Assembly: GCF_019448085.1 (NCBI RefSeq)
Contig: NZ_JAGFNZ010000006.1
Span: 62,001-126,000, forward strand
Direction of reading: 5' to 3'
DNA: 64,000 nucleotides
Source: Caproiciproducens faecalis
GTDB taxonomy: Bacteria; Bacillota; Clostridia; Oscillospirales; Acutalibacteraceae
The notes below the pieces were generated by a model, which saw only the letters and a program-made list of their open reading frames with translations, was not told the origin of the DNA and ran no database searches. A program made the position numbers and the translations under genes. Numbering within the stretch: position 1 is the stretch's first letter; every line of letters starts with the position of its first letter. Shown one piece after another: positions 26,387 to 35,371 of this stretch.

Positions 26387-27310
26387 ATGCTGACATCCTT
26401 TTTAACTGTTTTTGAAAAAGTATTCGTTCTTTTTATAATGATTTTTATCGGTTATCTTTGCGGAAAAACCGGCATGATTACAAAACGCGGTGCACAGCAG
26501 ATTACTTCCATTCTTCTATATGTTGTAACTCCCTGCCTGATTATTGCTTCGCTGCAGAGCATCATCGGCGATATCGGCATCACGGCACTGATTTCTGCTA
26601 CCTTTTGGTCGGCGGTTTCCATGGGCGCAGCGATCTTTGTCAGTATGCTGTTTTTCCGTAAAAGCCCCAACAACCAAAAGAAAATTCTGCGCTTCGGAGC
26701 TGTCTACTCCAATAGCGGATTTATGGGAATTCCGCTGGTGGAAGCTGTCTTCGGCAGCACGGGAGTCGCCTACGCATCCATGTACAACGCTGCGTTTAAC
26801 TTTTTGATGTGGACACACGGCTACGCCAGTGTTAGCGAAAAGCGGTCGCCGGGGGTGAAACAGATCCTCACAAATCCGGGAATCATCGGGCTTGCGGTTG
26901 GATTTCCGCTTTTTGCCTTTTCCCTGCAGCTGCCGGAAATTCTGAAATTTCCGATTGATTCCATGGCGTCCATGAACACGCCCCTTGCCATGATGGTGGT
27001 GGGAATCTATATTTCCGGAATCAATCTGAAAGAGCTGTTTACGAGCCGCAGCCTTTACCTGCTTTCCGCTTTAAGACTGGTTGTGCTCCCTGGATTGACC
27101 CTTCTGTTGTTCCTTCCGTTTGGAATTGACAAGACGATCGCATCTACCATTCTGCTTCTCTCATCGGCACCGGCGGCAACGGCTACCGCGATGTTTGCGG
27201 TACAGTTCGGCGGCGACGCTAAGCTCGCTTCCAAGGCGGTGGCACTGACGACCCTGTTGTCCGCGGCAACAATGCCCGTGTTCTGTGCTTTGGCAAAAGA
27301 GATTTTCTAA
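26387..27310 (+). CDS. AEC-family transporter (auxin efflux carrier/malate permease type)
   Basis: A 307-residue membrane carrier with about ten helices. Family features are the N-terminal FVLFIMIFIGYLCGKTGMI, the helix-break VTPCLIIASL and the second-half MVVGIYISGINL. Bacterial AEC members move malate, malonate or other carboxylates; substrate cannot be predicted. It stands alone between the HAD fusion and a terminator. Confidence 0.85.
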   Translation: MLTSFLTVFEKVFVLFIMIFIGYLCGKTGMITKRGAQQITSILLYVVTPCLIIASLQSIIGDIGITALISATFWSAVSMGAAIFVSMLFFRKSPNNQKKILRFGAVYSNSGFMGIPLVEAVFGSTGVAYASMYNAAFNFLMWTHGYASVSEKRSPGVKQILTNPGIIGLAVGFPLFAFSLQLPEILKFPIDSMASMNTPLAMMVVGIYISGINLKELFTSRSLYLLSALRLVVLPGLTLLLFLPFGIDKTIASTILLLSSAPAATATAMFAVQFGGDAKLASKAVALTTLLSAATMPVFCALAKEIF

Positions 27311-27327
27311 ATGGCCACAAACCGATC

Positions 27328-27361
27328 AAAAAAGGACGTTTCAAAAGAAACGTCCTTTTTT
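27328..27361. terminator. Bidirectional terminator
   Basis: AAAAAAGGACGTTTC (27328-27342) pairs with GAAACGTCCTTTTTT (27347-27361), between convergent genes ending at 27310 and 27367. Confidence 0.85.
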
Positions 27362-27366
27362 GTGCA

Positions 27367-29256
27367 TCATGATAATTCAAACTGCCCCGTATAGAGCTGA
27401 TAATATTTCCCCCGGTCGCGGATCAGATCATCGTGGCTGCCGCGCTCAATGATTTCTCCGTTTTCCAGCACCATAATGGCGTTGGCGTTTCGAACGGTGG
27501 ACAGCCTGTGCGCAATCACGAACACCGTCCGCCCGTACATCAGCTTATCCATGCCTTTTTCAATCAGAGCCTCCGTACGGGTGTCGATGGAACTTGTCGC
27601 CTCATCCAGAATCAGTACCGGCGGATTGTCCACAGCGGCTCTGGCAATGGCAAGAAGCTGACGCTGTCCCTGACTTAGATTGGAACCGTCCCCGGTCAGC
27701 ATGGTGTCGTACCCCTGCGGCAGATGCCGGATGAAGTAATCCGCGTTTGCCAGCTTTGCGGCCGCGATGACTTCCTCATCCGTAGCGTCCAGCTTTCCAT
27801 AGCGGATATTTTCACGCACCGTACCGGTGAACAGGTGGGTATCCTGCAGCACCATGGCAAGCGAGCGCCGCAAATCGTCTTTTCTGATTTTTTTCACATT
27901 GATCCCGTCATACAGGATTTCCCCGTCGTTGACCTCGTAGAACCGATTAATCAGGTTGGTAATGGTCGTTTTTCCGGCGCCGGTCGACCCGACAAAGGCA
28001 ATTTTCTGGCCGGGTTTTGCGTAAAGCGTAACGTCGTGCAGAACGGTTTTCTTTTCGTCGTAGCCGAAGGTAACGTCATTAAAACGGACGTCGCCGTTCA
28101 GCTGGGTATAGGTTATAGTCCCGTTGCTGTGGGGGTACTTCCACGCCCATGTTCCCGTGCGATGCTCCGTTTCGGTCAGAGAGCCGTCCTCATTGCGGAC
28201 AGCGTTGACCAGGGTGACACAGCCGTCGTCGCCCTCCGGCTCGGCGTCAATGACCTCGAAAATACGCTCCGCGCCGGCCAGAGCCGCCAGAACCACGTTG
28301 AGCTGCTGAGAGATCTGTGTAATCGGCTGAGAAAACGTTCTGGTGTACTGCAGGAAGGAAGCAATGGAACCGATGTCCATCCTGCCGCCGATGACAAGCG
28401 CCGCTCCGGCGGCCGCCGTCATTGCGTAATTGACGTAAGTCAGATTACCCATGATCGGCATGACCACATTGGCGTAAAAGTTTGCATCGGTAGCGCTCTG
28501 GCGGAGCGATTCGTTCAGCTCCTGAAACTCATCCCTTACCTTATCCTCATGGCAGAAAACCTTGACGACCTTCTGCCCTTCTATCATCTCTTCAATATAG
28601 CCGTTCGCCATTCCGATTGCCTTTTGCTGCTTTTTATAATTTCCGGCGGACCTGCCCCCGATGGTTTTGAGAATCCTTGTCATAATGACGAGCATACCCA
28701 CGATCAGCAGGGTCAGAAGCGGGCTGAGGAAAAGCATCATAATAAAGGTGCCGGCAACCGTGAGCGCAGAGGACATCAGCTGTGTCACGCCCATGGTAAT
28801 GGCTTCACGGAGGGTGTCCACGTCGCTCGTGAAGCGGCTCATCAACTCGCCGTGGGTGCGGGTGTCAAAATAGCGGATGGGCAGATCCTGCATTTTATTG
28901 AACAGGTCGTTGCGCACCGCGTTGAGGGTGCCGTTGGAAACGCGCACCATAATCTGTGAGTAGGCAATAGTGGCAAGTACGCCGACCGCGTAAATACCGG
29001 CCATCAGCGCGATCATCCGTACAAACGGCTGAAGGCTTTCCGCCGTAACCGGCTTTCCGATCATCGGCACAATACAATCATTTAAAAGCGGCCTGATAAA
29101 ATACGTTCCGGCCACATTTGCCAGCGCACTAATCAGGACGAACAGCACAACCAAAACAAATTTCATCTTCTGGCCTACAACGTAGCCGCCGATTCTAAGC
29201 AGCGTTTTACGGATGCTTTTGGGCTTTGCGCCCGTCGCCATTCTTGGTCCCGGCAT
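27367..29256 (-). CDS. ABC exporter half-transporter, canonical ATPase site
   Basis: A 629-residue type-1 ABC exporter half: six membrane helices (about 25-330) and a nucleotide-binding domain with Walker A GSTGAGKTT, signature LSQGQRQ and Walker B LILDEATSSIDT with the catalytic Glu. It starts within the stop of the partner gene (ATGA overlap at 29254-29258), so the two are made together and probably form a heterodimer of the BmrCD/LmrCD type exporting drugs or lipids. A MarR regulator heads the operon. Confidence 0.9.
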   Translation of the reverse strand: MPGPRMATGAKPKSIRKTLLRIGGYVVGQKMKFVLVVLFVLISALANVAGTYFIRPLLNDCIVPMIGKPVTAESLQPFVRMIALMAGIYAVGVLATIAYSQIMVRVSNGTLNAVRNDLFNKMQDLPIRYFDTRTHGELMSRFTSDVDTLREAITMGVTQLMSSALTVAGTFIMMLFLSPLLTLLIVGMLVIMTRILKTIGGRSAGNYKKQQKAIGMANGYIEEMIEGQKVVKVFCHEDKVRDEFQELNESLRQSATDANFYANVVMPIMGNLTYVNYAMTAAAGAALVIGGRMDIGSIASFLQYTRTFSQPITQISQQLNVVLAALAGAERIFEVIDAEPEGDDGCVTLVNAVRNEDGSLTETEHRTGTWAWKYPHSNGTITYTQLNGDVRFNDVTFGYDEKKTVLHDVTLYAKPGQKIAFVGSTGAGKTTITNLINRFYEVNDGEILYDGINVKKIRKDDLRRSLAMVLQDTHLFTGTVRENIRYGKLDATDEEVIAAAKLANADYFIRHLPQGYDTMLTGDGSNLSQGQRQLLAIARAAVDNPPVLILDEATSSIDTRTEALIEKGMDKLMYGRTVFVIAHRLSTVRNANAIMVLENGEIIERGSHDDLIRDRGKYYQLYTGQFELS

Positions 29257-30986
29257 CAGTCAGCCACCCCTTTCTGCTGAGAATCATAAACTTCACGGTA
29301 GATTTCATTGGATTGCATCAGTTCCTCATGCGTACCGACCGCATTGATTTCCCCTTCGTTCATCACAATGATTCTGTCCGCGTCACAAACGGAGGTAATG
29401 CGCTGTGCAATAATAATGGTGGTAATATCCCTGTGATTGAGGCGCAGAGCCTCACGGATCTTCGCTTCTGTGGCGGTATCCACCGCGCTGGTGCTGTCGT
29501 CCAGAATCAGGATTTTCGGTTTTTTCAGCAGCGCGCGCGCAATACAGAGCCGCTGCTTCTGTCCGCCGGAAACATTGACGCCCCCCTGCCCCAGATAAGT
29601 ATCGTAGCCGTCCGGAAAGCTCATGACAAAGTCATGCGCCTGTGCGGCACGGCAGGCCTGCTCGACCTCTTCATCCGAAGCGTCTTCGCTGCCCCATTTC
29701 AGGTTATCCCGAATCGTGCCGGAGAAAAGCACGTTTTTCTGGAGAACCATGCTGACCGCGTCACGCAGATCATGGATGCGGTAATCGCGCACATCCTTGC
29801 CGCTGACCAGCACCCGGCCGCCGGTTACGTCGTACAGACGGGGAATCAGCTGGACGAGCGTGCTTTTGGCACTGCCGGTACTGCCGATGATTCCGATCGT
29901 TTCTCCGGAATGGATTTCGAGATTAATATGGCTCAGAATATTATCCTCCGAACTCTGTTGATAGCGGAAGGAAACATCTTCAAAACGGACGGAGCCGTCC
30001 TTGACTGCCGGGTCTTTGCCGGACCCGCTGTCCGCGATATCCGGTTTTTCGGAAAGCACTTCCGCAATACGGCCCGCTGAAGCACGGGACATGACCACAC
30101 TCACAAAGATCATGGAGAGCATCATCAGCTGCATCAAAATCTGGGTAACATAGCTGATAAAGCTAATCAGCTCGCCCGTTTTCATAGAACCCGCCATAAT
30201 CATTCCGCCGCCGTACCACATAATCGCAACGATGCAGGCGTACATGGTCAGCTGCATGATCGGCATATTGAACTGCAGAATTTTTTCCGCCCTGACGGAA
30301 GCCTTCATTAATCTGTCGTTTGCATTTTTAAACTTTTCTTTCTCATATCCGGAACGTACAAAAGCCTTTACCACCCGGATGGAAATCAGGTTTTCCTGTA
30401 CGGAACCGTTCATCACATCGTACTTTTTGAGCATTGCCTGGAATCTGGGAAACGCCGTCACCGCAATGATGGCCAGCATAACCGCAAGAAACGGAATCGC
30501 CGCCAGAAACACCGTGACAAGGCTGGAATTAATATAGTACGCCATTACGGTGGCGCTCACCAGCATGACCGGGGCGCGCACAATCATACGCACCACCATC
30601 ATGAACGCCATCTGCACATTGCTTACGTCTGTGGTGAGCCGGGTCACCAAAGAGGCGGTGCCGAATTTGTCGATATTGGAAAAGGAATATTCCTGCACTT
30701 TGTTGAACAGGCCGCGGCGGATTTCACTGCCGAAACCCATGCCGGCGATAGATGCAAACCGGGAGGACACCGTGCCGAGCACGAGTGAAAGGAGCGCCAT
30801 CAGCACCATGACTGCCCCGGTTTTCATTACATAGCCGATATCCTTGCCCGGGATACCCTGATCGACAATCCCCGCCATCAAAATAGGGATGCGGATTTCC
30901 ACCAGCACCTCAATGATGATCGTAGCGGGGGCAATCACCATAGCCCACCAGTATTTTCGCATATACGGAGTCAGTTGTCTGAACAC
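29256..30986 (-). CDS. ABC exporter half-transporter, degenerate ATPase site
   Basis: A 576-residue ABC exporter half with six helices (about 15-300) and a nucleotide-binding domain. Walker A reads GSTGSAKST, signature VSGGQKQRL, and Walker B LILDDSTSAVDT, where Asp replaces the catalytic Glu. This is the mark of the degenerate site in heterodimeric exporters. The start overlaps the marR stop by 16 nt. With the next gene it should form one asymmetric exporter. Confidence 0.9.
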   Translation of the reverse strand: MFRQLTPYMRKYWWAMVIAPATIIIEVLVEIRIPILMAGIVDQGIPGKDIGYVMKTGAVMVLMALLSLVLGTVSSRFASIAGMGFGSEIRRGLFNKVQEYSFSNIDKFGTASLVTRLTTDVSNVQMAFMMVVRMIVRAPVMLVSATVMAYYINSSLVTVFLAAIPFLAVMLAIIAVTAFPRFQAMLKKYDVMNGSVQENLISIRVVKAFVRSGYEKEKFKNANDRLMKASVRAEKILQFNMPIMQLTMYACIVAIMWYGGGMIMAGSMKTGELISFISYVTQILMQLMMLSMIFVSVVMSRASAGRIAEVLSEKPDIADSGSGKDPAVKDGSVRFEDVSFRYQQSSEDNILSHINLEIHSGETIGIIGSTGSAKSTLVQLIPRLYDVTGGRVLVSGKDVRDYRIHDLRDAVSMVLQKNVLFSGTIRDNLKWGSEDASDEEVEQACRAAQAHDFVMSFPDGYDTYLGQGGVNVSGGQKQRLCIARALLKKPKILILDDSTSAVDTATEAKIREALRLNHRDITTIIIAQRITSVCDADRIIVMNEGEINAVGTHEELMQSNEIYREVYDSQQKGVAD

Positions 30987-31501
30987 AGGTTTCCCTCTCC
31001 TTCCTTTTCGGAGCGCTGCTTTTTCTCATTGGTCATGGTGACAATCAGGGAGTACATGCTCCTTCCTTTGAATTCATCCGTCAGAATATTGCCGATCATC
31101 CGGTTCAGATAACCGCCGAGCTGCTCACACTCCTCCTCTGTAAAACCAACAAACATGCGCGCTTCAATCTCATCAAAGCACATCCGGCTTTTTTCGGCCA
31201 ATTTTCTTCCTTTTGCCGTAATGGTAATGCGGGTGCAACGCAAATCGTTTTGATCCGGTTTTTTTTCAAGAAGGCCCGTCTTCTGCATCCGTTTTACGGA
31301 AGTCGCAATGGAAGGCGCACTGACCTGCAGCTGCTCGGCAAGCTCTCTTTGGGTACACCCGTCGTGCTGCTCCACATACTCCAGAATCGGCAGCTGGCCG
31401 AAATAGATATTGTTGTCCGCAGCCGCCCTGTGGATATGAATACGGCGCAGAATATTCAGATAGCCCAGGCTCTGGACAATCGAACGAAGATCTGTTCTCA
31501 T
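30971..31501 (-). CDS. MarR-family transcriptional regulator
   Basis: A 176-residue winged-helix regulator: HTH segment DGCTQRELAEQLQVSAPSIATSVKRMQKTGLLEK (about 53-86) and wing with RCTRITITAKGRKLAEKS. MarR proteins bind DNA as dimers and release it on contact with phenolic or toxic ligands. It heads the ABC exporter operon, and the palindrome at 31527-31563 just upstream is its likely operator, giving autoregulation. Confidence 0.9.
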   Translation of the reverse strand: MRTDLRSIVQSLGYLNILRRIHIHRAAADNNIYFGQLPILEYVEQHDGCTQRELAEQLQVSAPSIATSVKRMQKTGLLEKKPDQNDLRCTRITITAKGRKLAEKSRMCFDEIEARMFVGFTEEECEQLGGYLNRMIGNILTDEFKGRSMYSLIVTMTNEKKQRSEKEGEGNLCSDN

Positions 31502-31526
31502 ACTTTCTTTCCCTCATTTCAGCGCA

Positions 31527-31563
31527 AATACTTAACCGATTAATATTTAACCGGTTAAGTATT
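31527..31563. promoter_or_regulatory. Likely MarR operator
   Basis: AATACTTAACC (31527-31537) is the inverse of GGTTAAGTATT (31553-31563), and the 12-bp palindrome TTAACCGGTTAA is nested at 31548-31559. It lies 26 nt upstream of the marR start. Confidence 0.65.
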
Positions 31564-31695
31564 AATTCAGTTTAATGGAAACGAAAAAAAATGTCAATAT
31601 TAAAATATTTTTTAATAGACTGCTTTAGCGTGCTATCAAAGTGCAAAATGCATAAAACAGCCCCGTGCCATGCATTATTTTTCAAAAAACAGCCA

Positions 31696-31724
31696 TTGAC
31701 ATTTATATGTAATCATATTATAAT
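31696..31724 (+). promoter_or_regulatory. SigA promoter of the amino acid ABC operon
   Basis: Consensus TTGACA (31696-31701), 17-nt spacer, TATAAT (31719-31724). It gives a leader of about 130 nt before the ATG at 31861. The gap 31502-31860 holds this, the MarR operator and the hairpin at 31814-31836. Confidence 0.8.
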
Positions 31725-31813
31725 TTGCAATAATTCAGCAGGTTCAACAGATAAAATGACAATTTTTTGCAGCATTCATTCATTTTCCCTGCATATCAGC
31801 TTATATTGGTTTC

Positions 31814-31836
31814 ACCGGCTTGTGCCGGTATTGCTT
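31814..31836 (+). terminator. Possible attenuator in the amino acid ABC leader
   Basis: ACCGGC (31814-31819) and GCCGGT (31824-31829) form a 6-bp stem, followed within 5 nt by a run of T. It lies 25 nt upstream of the first gene, inside the leader. Too weak for certainty; no riboswitch family recognised. Confidence 0.35.
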
Positions 31837-31860
31837 TTTTTAAATGGAAGGGGTATCAAT

Positions 31861-32751
31861 ATGAAAAAATCAAAGAGGGTTTTATCTGCCATGCTCTGCG
31901 CGGCCATGGCAATCAGCATGTTTTCTTTAACGGGCTGCGCTAAAAATGAAGCACAGACCTCCGCGCCCGCCGCATCTGCCGCATCGGGCAGCTCCACATC
32001 GAAAAAGGTGCTCAAGGTTGGCATGGAGTGCGCATTTGCCCCGTACAACTGGACACAGGCGGACGATTCCAACGGAGCGGTGGCTATTTCCAACAGCAGC
32101 GGCGAATACGCCAACGGCTACGACGTCATGATGGCAAAAAAGATTGCGGACGCAATCGGATATGATCTGCAGATTGTAAAAACCGAATGGGACGGCCTTG
32201 CTCCGGGCGTATCTTCCGGCAAGCTGGACGCCGCGATCGCGGGCATGAGCATTACAAAGGAACGTCTTCAGACCGTTGATTTTACAGACGTTTATTACAA
32301 GGCTTCCATCTACGCTCTGGTAAAATCCGACAGCAAATATGCCTCCGCCAAGGGGGTGGCTGACCTGAAGGGCGCCACCTGCACTTCCCAGCAGAATACC
32401 ATTTGGTACGATATGCTCAAACAGATTCCGGACGCGAAAATCCAGCCGGCCATGAAAAATGTTCCCGCGCTGATCGTCGCTCTGACCTCCGGCAAAACCG
32501 AGGTTTTTGTAACAGACAAGCCCACGGCGATGGCCGCCACCTCTACTAACAAAAATCTGGTTATGCTCGACTTTTCCAAAAGCGGAGACGATTTTAAAGC
32601 CTCCGATGAACAAGTGAACCTTGGTATTGCGGTTTCAAAATCCGCCACGGATTTAAAAGAGGCAATCAATAAAGCCCTTTCGGGTATCAATGAAGCCGAC
32701 CGCGACAAAATTATGCAGGATGCGATTTCAAAGCAGCCAATGGCACAGTAA
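31861..32751 (+). CDS. Polar amino acid ABC transporter substrate-binding lipoprotein
   Basis: A 296-residue lipoprotein: signal peptide with lipobox SLTGC (Cys26), a short Ala/Ser linker, then an SBP_bac_3 domain starting at KVLKVGMECAFAPYNW and containing GYDVMMAKKIADAIG and SSGKLDAAIAGMSITKER. It captures an amino acid outside the membrane and delivers it to the permease encoded next. GGAAGGGG precedes the ATG at 31861; the frame is open upstream but only this start gives a signal peptide. Substrate cannot be fixed. Confidence 0.92.
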   Translation: MKKSKRVLSAMLCAAMAISMFSLTGCAKNEAQTSAPAASAASGSSTSKKVLKVGMECAFAPYNWTQADDSNGAVAISNSSGEYANGYDVMMAKKIADAIGYDLQIVKTEWDGLAPGVSSGKLDAAIAGMSITKERLQTVDFTDVYYKASIYALVKSDSKYASAKGVADLKGATCTSQQNTIWYDMLKQIPDAKIQPAMKNVPALIVALTSGKTEVFVTDKPTAMAATSTNKNLVMLDFSKSGDDFKASDEQVNLGIAVSKSATDLKEAINKALSGINEADRDKIMQDAISKQPMAQ

Positions 32752-32790
32752 AAAAACTCGTCGCGTCCATGCAGGAAGTGAGTGTAATCT

Positions 32791-33603
32791 ATGAATCTCC
32801 CCAACGAAGCCGATTTTTTCGGTTGGGTATTGTATCTGCTCAATAAATACGGAATGATTTTTCTGCGCGGCGCCGGCGTAACACTGATGCTGGCGCTTAT
32901 CGGCACCTTGATCGGCTGTATCATCGGCCTTCTGGTCGGTGTATTGAGGACTTTGCCCTACAATAAAAAGGCCAATCCTGTCTTTAAAATTCTGTATAAA
33001 CTTCTGCAGTTTATTCTGGCCGCGTATATAGAGGTTTTTCGAGGAACGCCGATGATTGTTCAGGCCATGGTGCTTTATTACGGGTCGAAGCAGATGTTCG
33101 GCGTGGATATGAGCGCCATGTTCGCCGGGTTCTTCATCGTATCCATCAACACCGGCGCCTACATGGCGGAAACCGTGCGCGGCGGGATTGACTCCATTGA
33201 CGTGGGCCAGACGGAGGCCGCAAAAGCGATTGGTATGACACACTGGCAGACCATGTTCAGCGTCATTATGCCGCAGACGCTGCGCAATATTCTTCCGCAG
33301 ATCGGTAATAATCTGATTATCAACATCAAGGACACCTCCGTTTTGAATATCATTTCGGTCACGGAGCTGTTCTTTTCCGGAAACTCCGCTGCCGGAGCCT
33401 ATTTCCGGTACTTTGAAGTATTCTTCATTATCAGCGTGATTTACTTTATCATGACCTTTACCTGCTCCCGCCTGCTGCGCTGGATGGAGCGCAAGATCGA
33501 CGGTTCCGGCTACTATTCTCTGGTAGAGATCGATATGATGGCCGATCCCTGCGGTCATAATCCTGTTAAGAAGCACGGAGGCAAACAAACATGGAAGAAG
33601 TAA
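32791..33603 (+). CDS. Polar amino acid ABC transporter permease (HisM/GlnP type)
   Basis: A 270-residue permease with five membrane helices and the EAA-type coupling motif ([20 protein letters not shown]). The N-terminal [20 protein letters not shown] and [11 protein letters not shown] are typical of the His/Glu/Gln permeases. It overlaps the ATPase gene by 13 nt. Homodimer with the ATPase and binding protein is expected. Confidence 0.93.
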   Translation: MNLPNEADFFGWVLYLLNKYGMIFLRGAGVTLMLALIGTLIGCIIGLLVGVLRTLPYNKKANPVFKILYKLLQFILAAYIEVFRGTPMIVQAMVLYYGSKQMFGVDMSAMFAGFFIVSINTGAYMAETVRGGIDSIDVGQTEAAKAIGMTHWQTMFSVIMPQTLRNILPQIGNNLIINIKDTSVLNIISVTELFFSGNSAAGAYFRYFEVFFIISVIYFIMTFTCSRLLRWMERKIDGSGYYSLVEIDMMADPCGHNPVKKHGGKQTWKK

Positions 33604-34340
33604 ATTCCCCCATTCTGCAGGTGAGCCACCTGAGCAAGAGCTTCGGCGACCACCAAGTGCTGAAGGATATTGATTTTGAGACCTGCCACGGAAACGTCAT
33701 CTGCATTATCGGCGCTTCCGGTTCCGGCAAGTCAACGCTTCTGCGCTGTATTAATTTGCTGGAAACCCCAACCTCCGGCCAGATTTTTTTCCACGGTAAG
33801 GACATCACCTCCAAAGGAAGCAACGTCAACGTGTACCGTTCCAAAGTGGGGATGGTGTTCCAATCCTTTAATCTGTTCAACAACATGACCGTGCTCCAAA
33901 ACTGCATGGCCGGCACGACCAAGGTGCTGAAAAAAGATAAGAAAACCGCGGAAGAGATCGCAATGAAGTACCTGAAAAAAGTCGGTATGGGCGAATATAT
34001 CAACGCGAAACCCCACCAGCTTTCCGGCGGTCAGCAGCAGCGTGTCGCCATCGCGCGCGCACTTGCCATGGAACCGGAAATGCTGCTGTTTGACGAACCC
34101 ACCAGTGCGCTTGACCCCCAGATGGTCGGCGAGGTTCTTCAGGTTATGCGCGACCTTGCACAGGAAGGCATGACCATGGTGATCGTAACCCATGAAATGG
34201 CTTTTGCCCGTGACGTTTCCTCCCGCGTGGTCTTTATGGCGGACGGCGTCGTGGCCGAGGAAAACACTCCCGCAAAGCTCTTTTCCAATCCTCAGCAGGA
34301 GAGTACCCGTGAGTTTTTATCCCGTTTCCGCAATCAATAA
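33591..34340 (+). CDS. Polar amino acid ABC transporter ATPase (GlnQ/HisP type)
   Basis: A 249-residue ATPase with Walker [14 protein letters not shown]-loop [12 protein letters not shown], signature [15 protein letters not shown] and Walker [18 protein letters not shown] lies 7-8 nt before the ATG within the permease gene. Energises the importer with the two preceding genes. Confidence 0.95.
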   Translation: MEEVNSPILQVSHLSKSFGDHQVLKDIDFETCHGNVICIIGASGSGKSTLLRCINLLETPTSGQIFFHGKDITSKGSNVNVYRSKVGMVFQSFNLFNNMTVLQNCMAGTTKVLKKDKKTAEEIAMKYLKKVGMGEYINAKPHQLSGGQQQRVAIARALAMEPEMLLFDEPTSALDPQMVGEVLQVMRDLAQEGMTMVIVTHEMAFARDVSSRVVFMADGVVAEENTPAKLFSNPQQESTREFLSRFRNQ

Positions 34341-34344
34341 CCGG

Positions 34345-34376
34345 CAAGGGCTGTTGCTTAACAGCCCTTGTTTTTT
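34345..34376 (+). terminator. Terminator of the amino acid ABC operon
   Basis: CAAGGGCTGTT (34345-34355) pairs with AACAGCCCTTG (34360-34370), followed by TTTTTT. Confidence 0.9.
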
Positions 34377-34387
34377 CACTGTAACAT

Positions 34388-34432
34388 AAATGCGCTTTGA
34401 ACGGCCTTAAAAACCGTATCAAAGCGCATTTT
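34388..34432. terminator. Second hairpin, likely backup terminator
   Basis: AAATGCGCTTTGA (34388-34400) pairs with TCAAAGCGCATTT (34419-34431), with an inner ACGG/CCGT pair. It lies between convergent genes and may serve either strand. Confidence 0.6.
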
Positions 34433-34499
34433 GTTTCCAGTAGGGTTTTTCTACGCGGCTAACTTAGCAAATCATTGTTTCCGGTTTCCGCTCCTGAAC

Positions 34500-35222
34500 T
34501 CAGGACTGGCTGGAAGTACCCGACTCGACCGGCTTTTCGCCCGTGCCCCCGCTTAGAATCTGTACGGACACCAGTTTGTCGGTTCCCGTTTCGGTGGTAA
34601 CCTTTAAAATGCTGCCGACCGTGATGTCATTGAGGGACGCAGATTCCCCTTTTGCATTACCATCAGTATTATTGATTCCTTTTGTACTGTATGTATCGCT
34701 TGTATCCCCTGTGGAAGAGGTCGAGGAACCCGTCCCCTGTTCCGCCTTTCCATTCGGTGCCTGCCGGTTAAAATGCATGTTTTGCTTGGTAACCACGCTT
34801 TCATCGGAAATAGTAATGGTTTTCGTTTCTCCGGTGAGCGTCAGCAAACCCAGATTCCCTGCTTTTCCGGAATCCGACTGCTTTGGGTTCTGGCTTTCAG
34901 AATGACTGCTTCCCGAACCGGTACTGTTTTTTGACGGAGGATTTCCTTTTTCTCCACTGCGGGAAGCGCCGCTCTGGTTCCCGCCTTCCCGCCGCTGACC
35001 GCCTTCTCCCCGGTTCAGCGTGCCCAGTACAAGAGTGATTTTGCTGCCGTTAACCGCCGTTACTTTGCCATACACCGTTGTCTGATTGTCCGTATCATTC
35101 CCGGAGGCGGACTGTGATGCGGTGTCGGCTGCCGCTGCCTGCGAGGAACAGGCAGCAAGGCTGACCGCACAGACGGCAGCCAGCAGCACCGCGCCAACCC
35201 TTTTTACCATACTATCCATCAT
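34500..35222 (-). CDS. Lipoprotein with DUF5666-like beta segments
   Basis: A 240-residue lipoprotein with lipobox SLAAC (Cys25). Short beta-rich pieces (TTVYGKVTAVNGSKITLVLG near 48-67, LTLTGETKTITISDES near 128-143, ITVGSILKVTTETGTDKLVSVQIL near 200-223) surround long Ser/Gly/Asn-rich low-complexity stretches. The GxVtaVnGskItl pattern resembles DUF5666 repeats. Function unknown; cell-surface location is likely. GGAG lies 9 nt before the ATG. Confidence 0.7.
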   Translation of the reverse strand: MMDSMVKRVGAVLLAAVCAVSLAACSSQAAAADTASQSASGNDTDNQTTVYGKVTAVNGSKITLVLGTLNRGEGGQRREGGNQSGASRSGEKGNPPSKNSTGSGSSHSESQNPKQSDSGKAGNLGLLTLTGETKTITISDESVVTKQNMHFNRQAPNGKAEQGTGSSTSSTGDTSDTYSTKGINNTDGNAKGESASLNDITVGSILKVTTETGTDKLVSVQILSGGTGEKPVESGTSSQS

Positions 35223-35327
35223 GATTCACAGCTCCATTCTTAATTGGTAATATCTTCCTGATGTATGGATATTATATTGGTGCAATGTGACGGTTGAATG
35301 TTCTTTATTTTAAGGCTGTATGAAAAA

Positions 35328-35353
35328 AGCCCGCGGGACAAAACCCACGGGCT
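35328..35353 (-). terminator. Terminator of the flippase gene
   Basis: AGCCCGCGGG (35328-35337) pairs with CCCACGGGCT (35344-35353); minus reads into TTTTTT. Confidence 0.8.
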
Positions 35354-35371
35354 TGCTATTGCAATCATTCT

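Noticed and set aside
26310-26387. A 25-codon TTG-started frame ending in TGATG at the AEC carrier start
   Set aside because: AAGG is present upstream and the stop overlaps the next start, but the start codon is weak and the peptide has no feature; too little support to call.
27724-28959. Plus-strand open frame of 411 codons opposite the ABC exporter
   Set aside because: Antisense shadow of a clear ABC protein; no start signal or family pattern.
31591-31860. Longer N-terminus of the amino acid-binding lipoprotein
   Set aside because: It spans the promoter and leader; only the start at 31861 gives a normal signal peptide and has a ribosome site.
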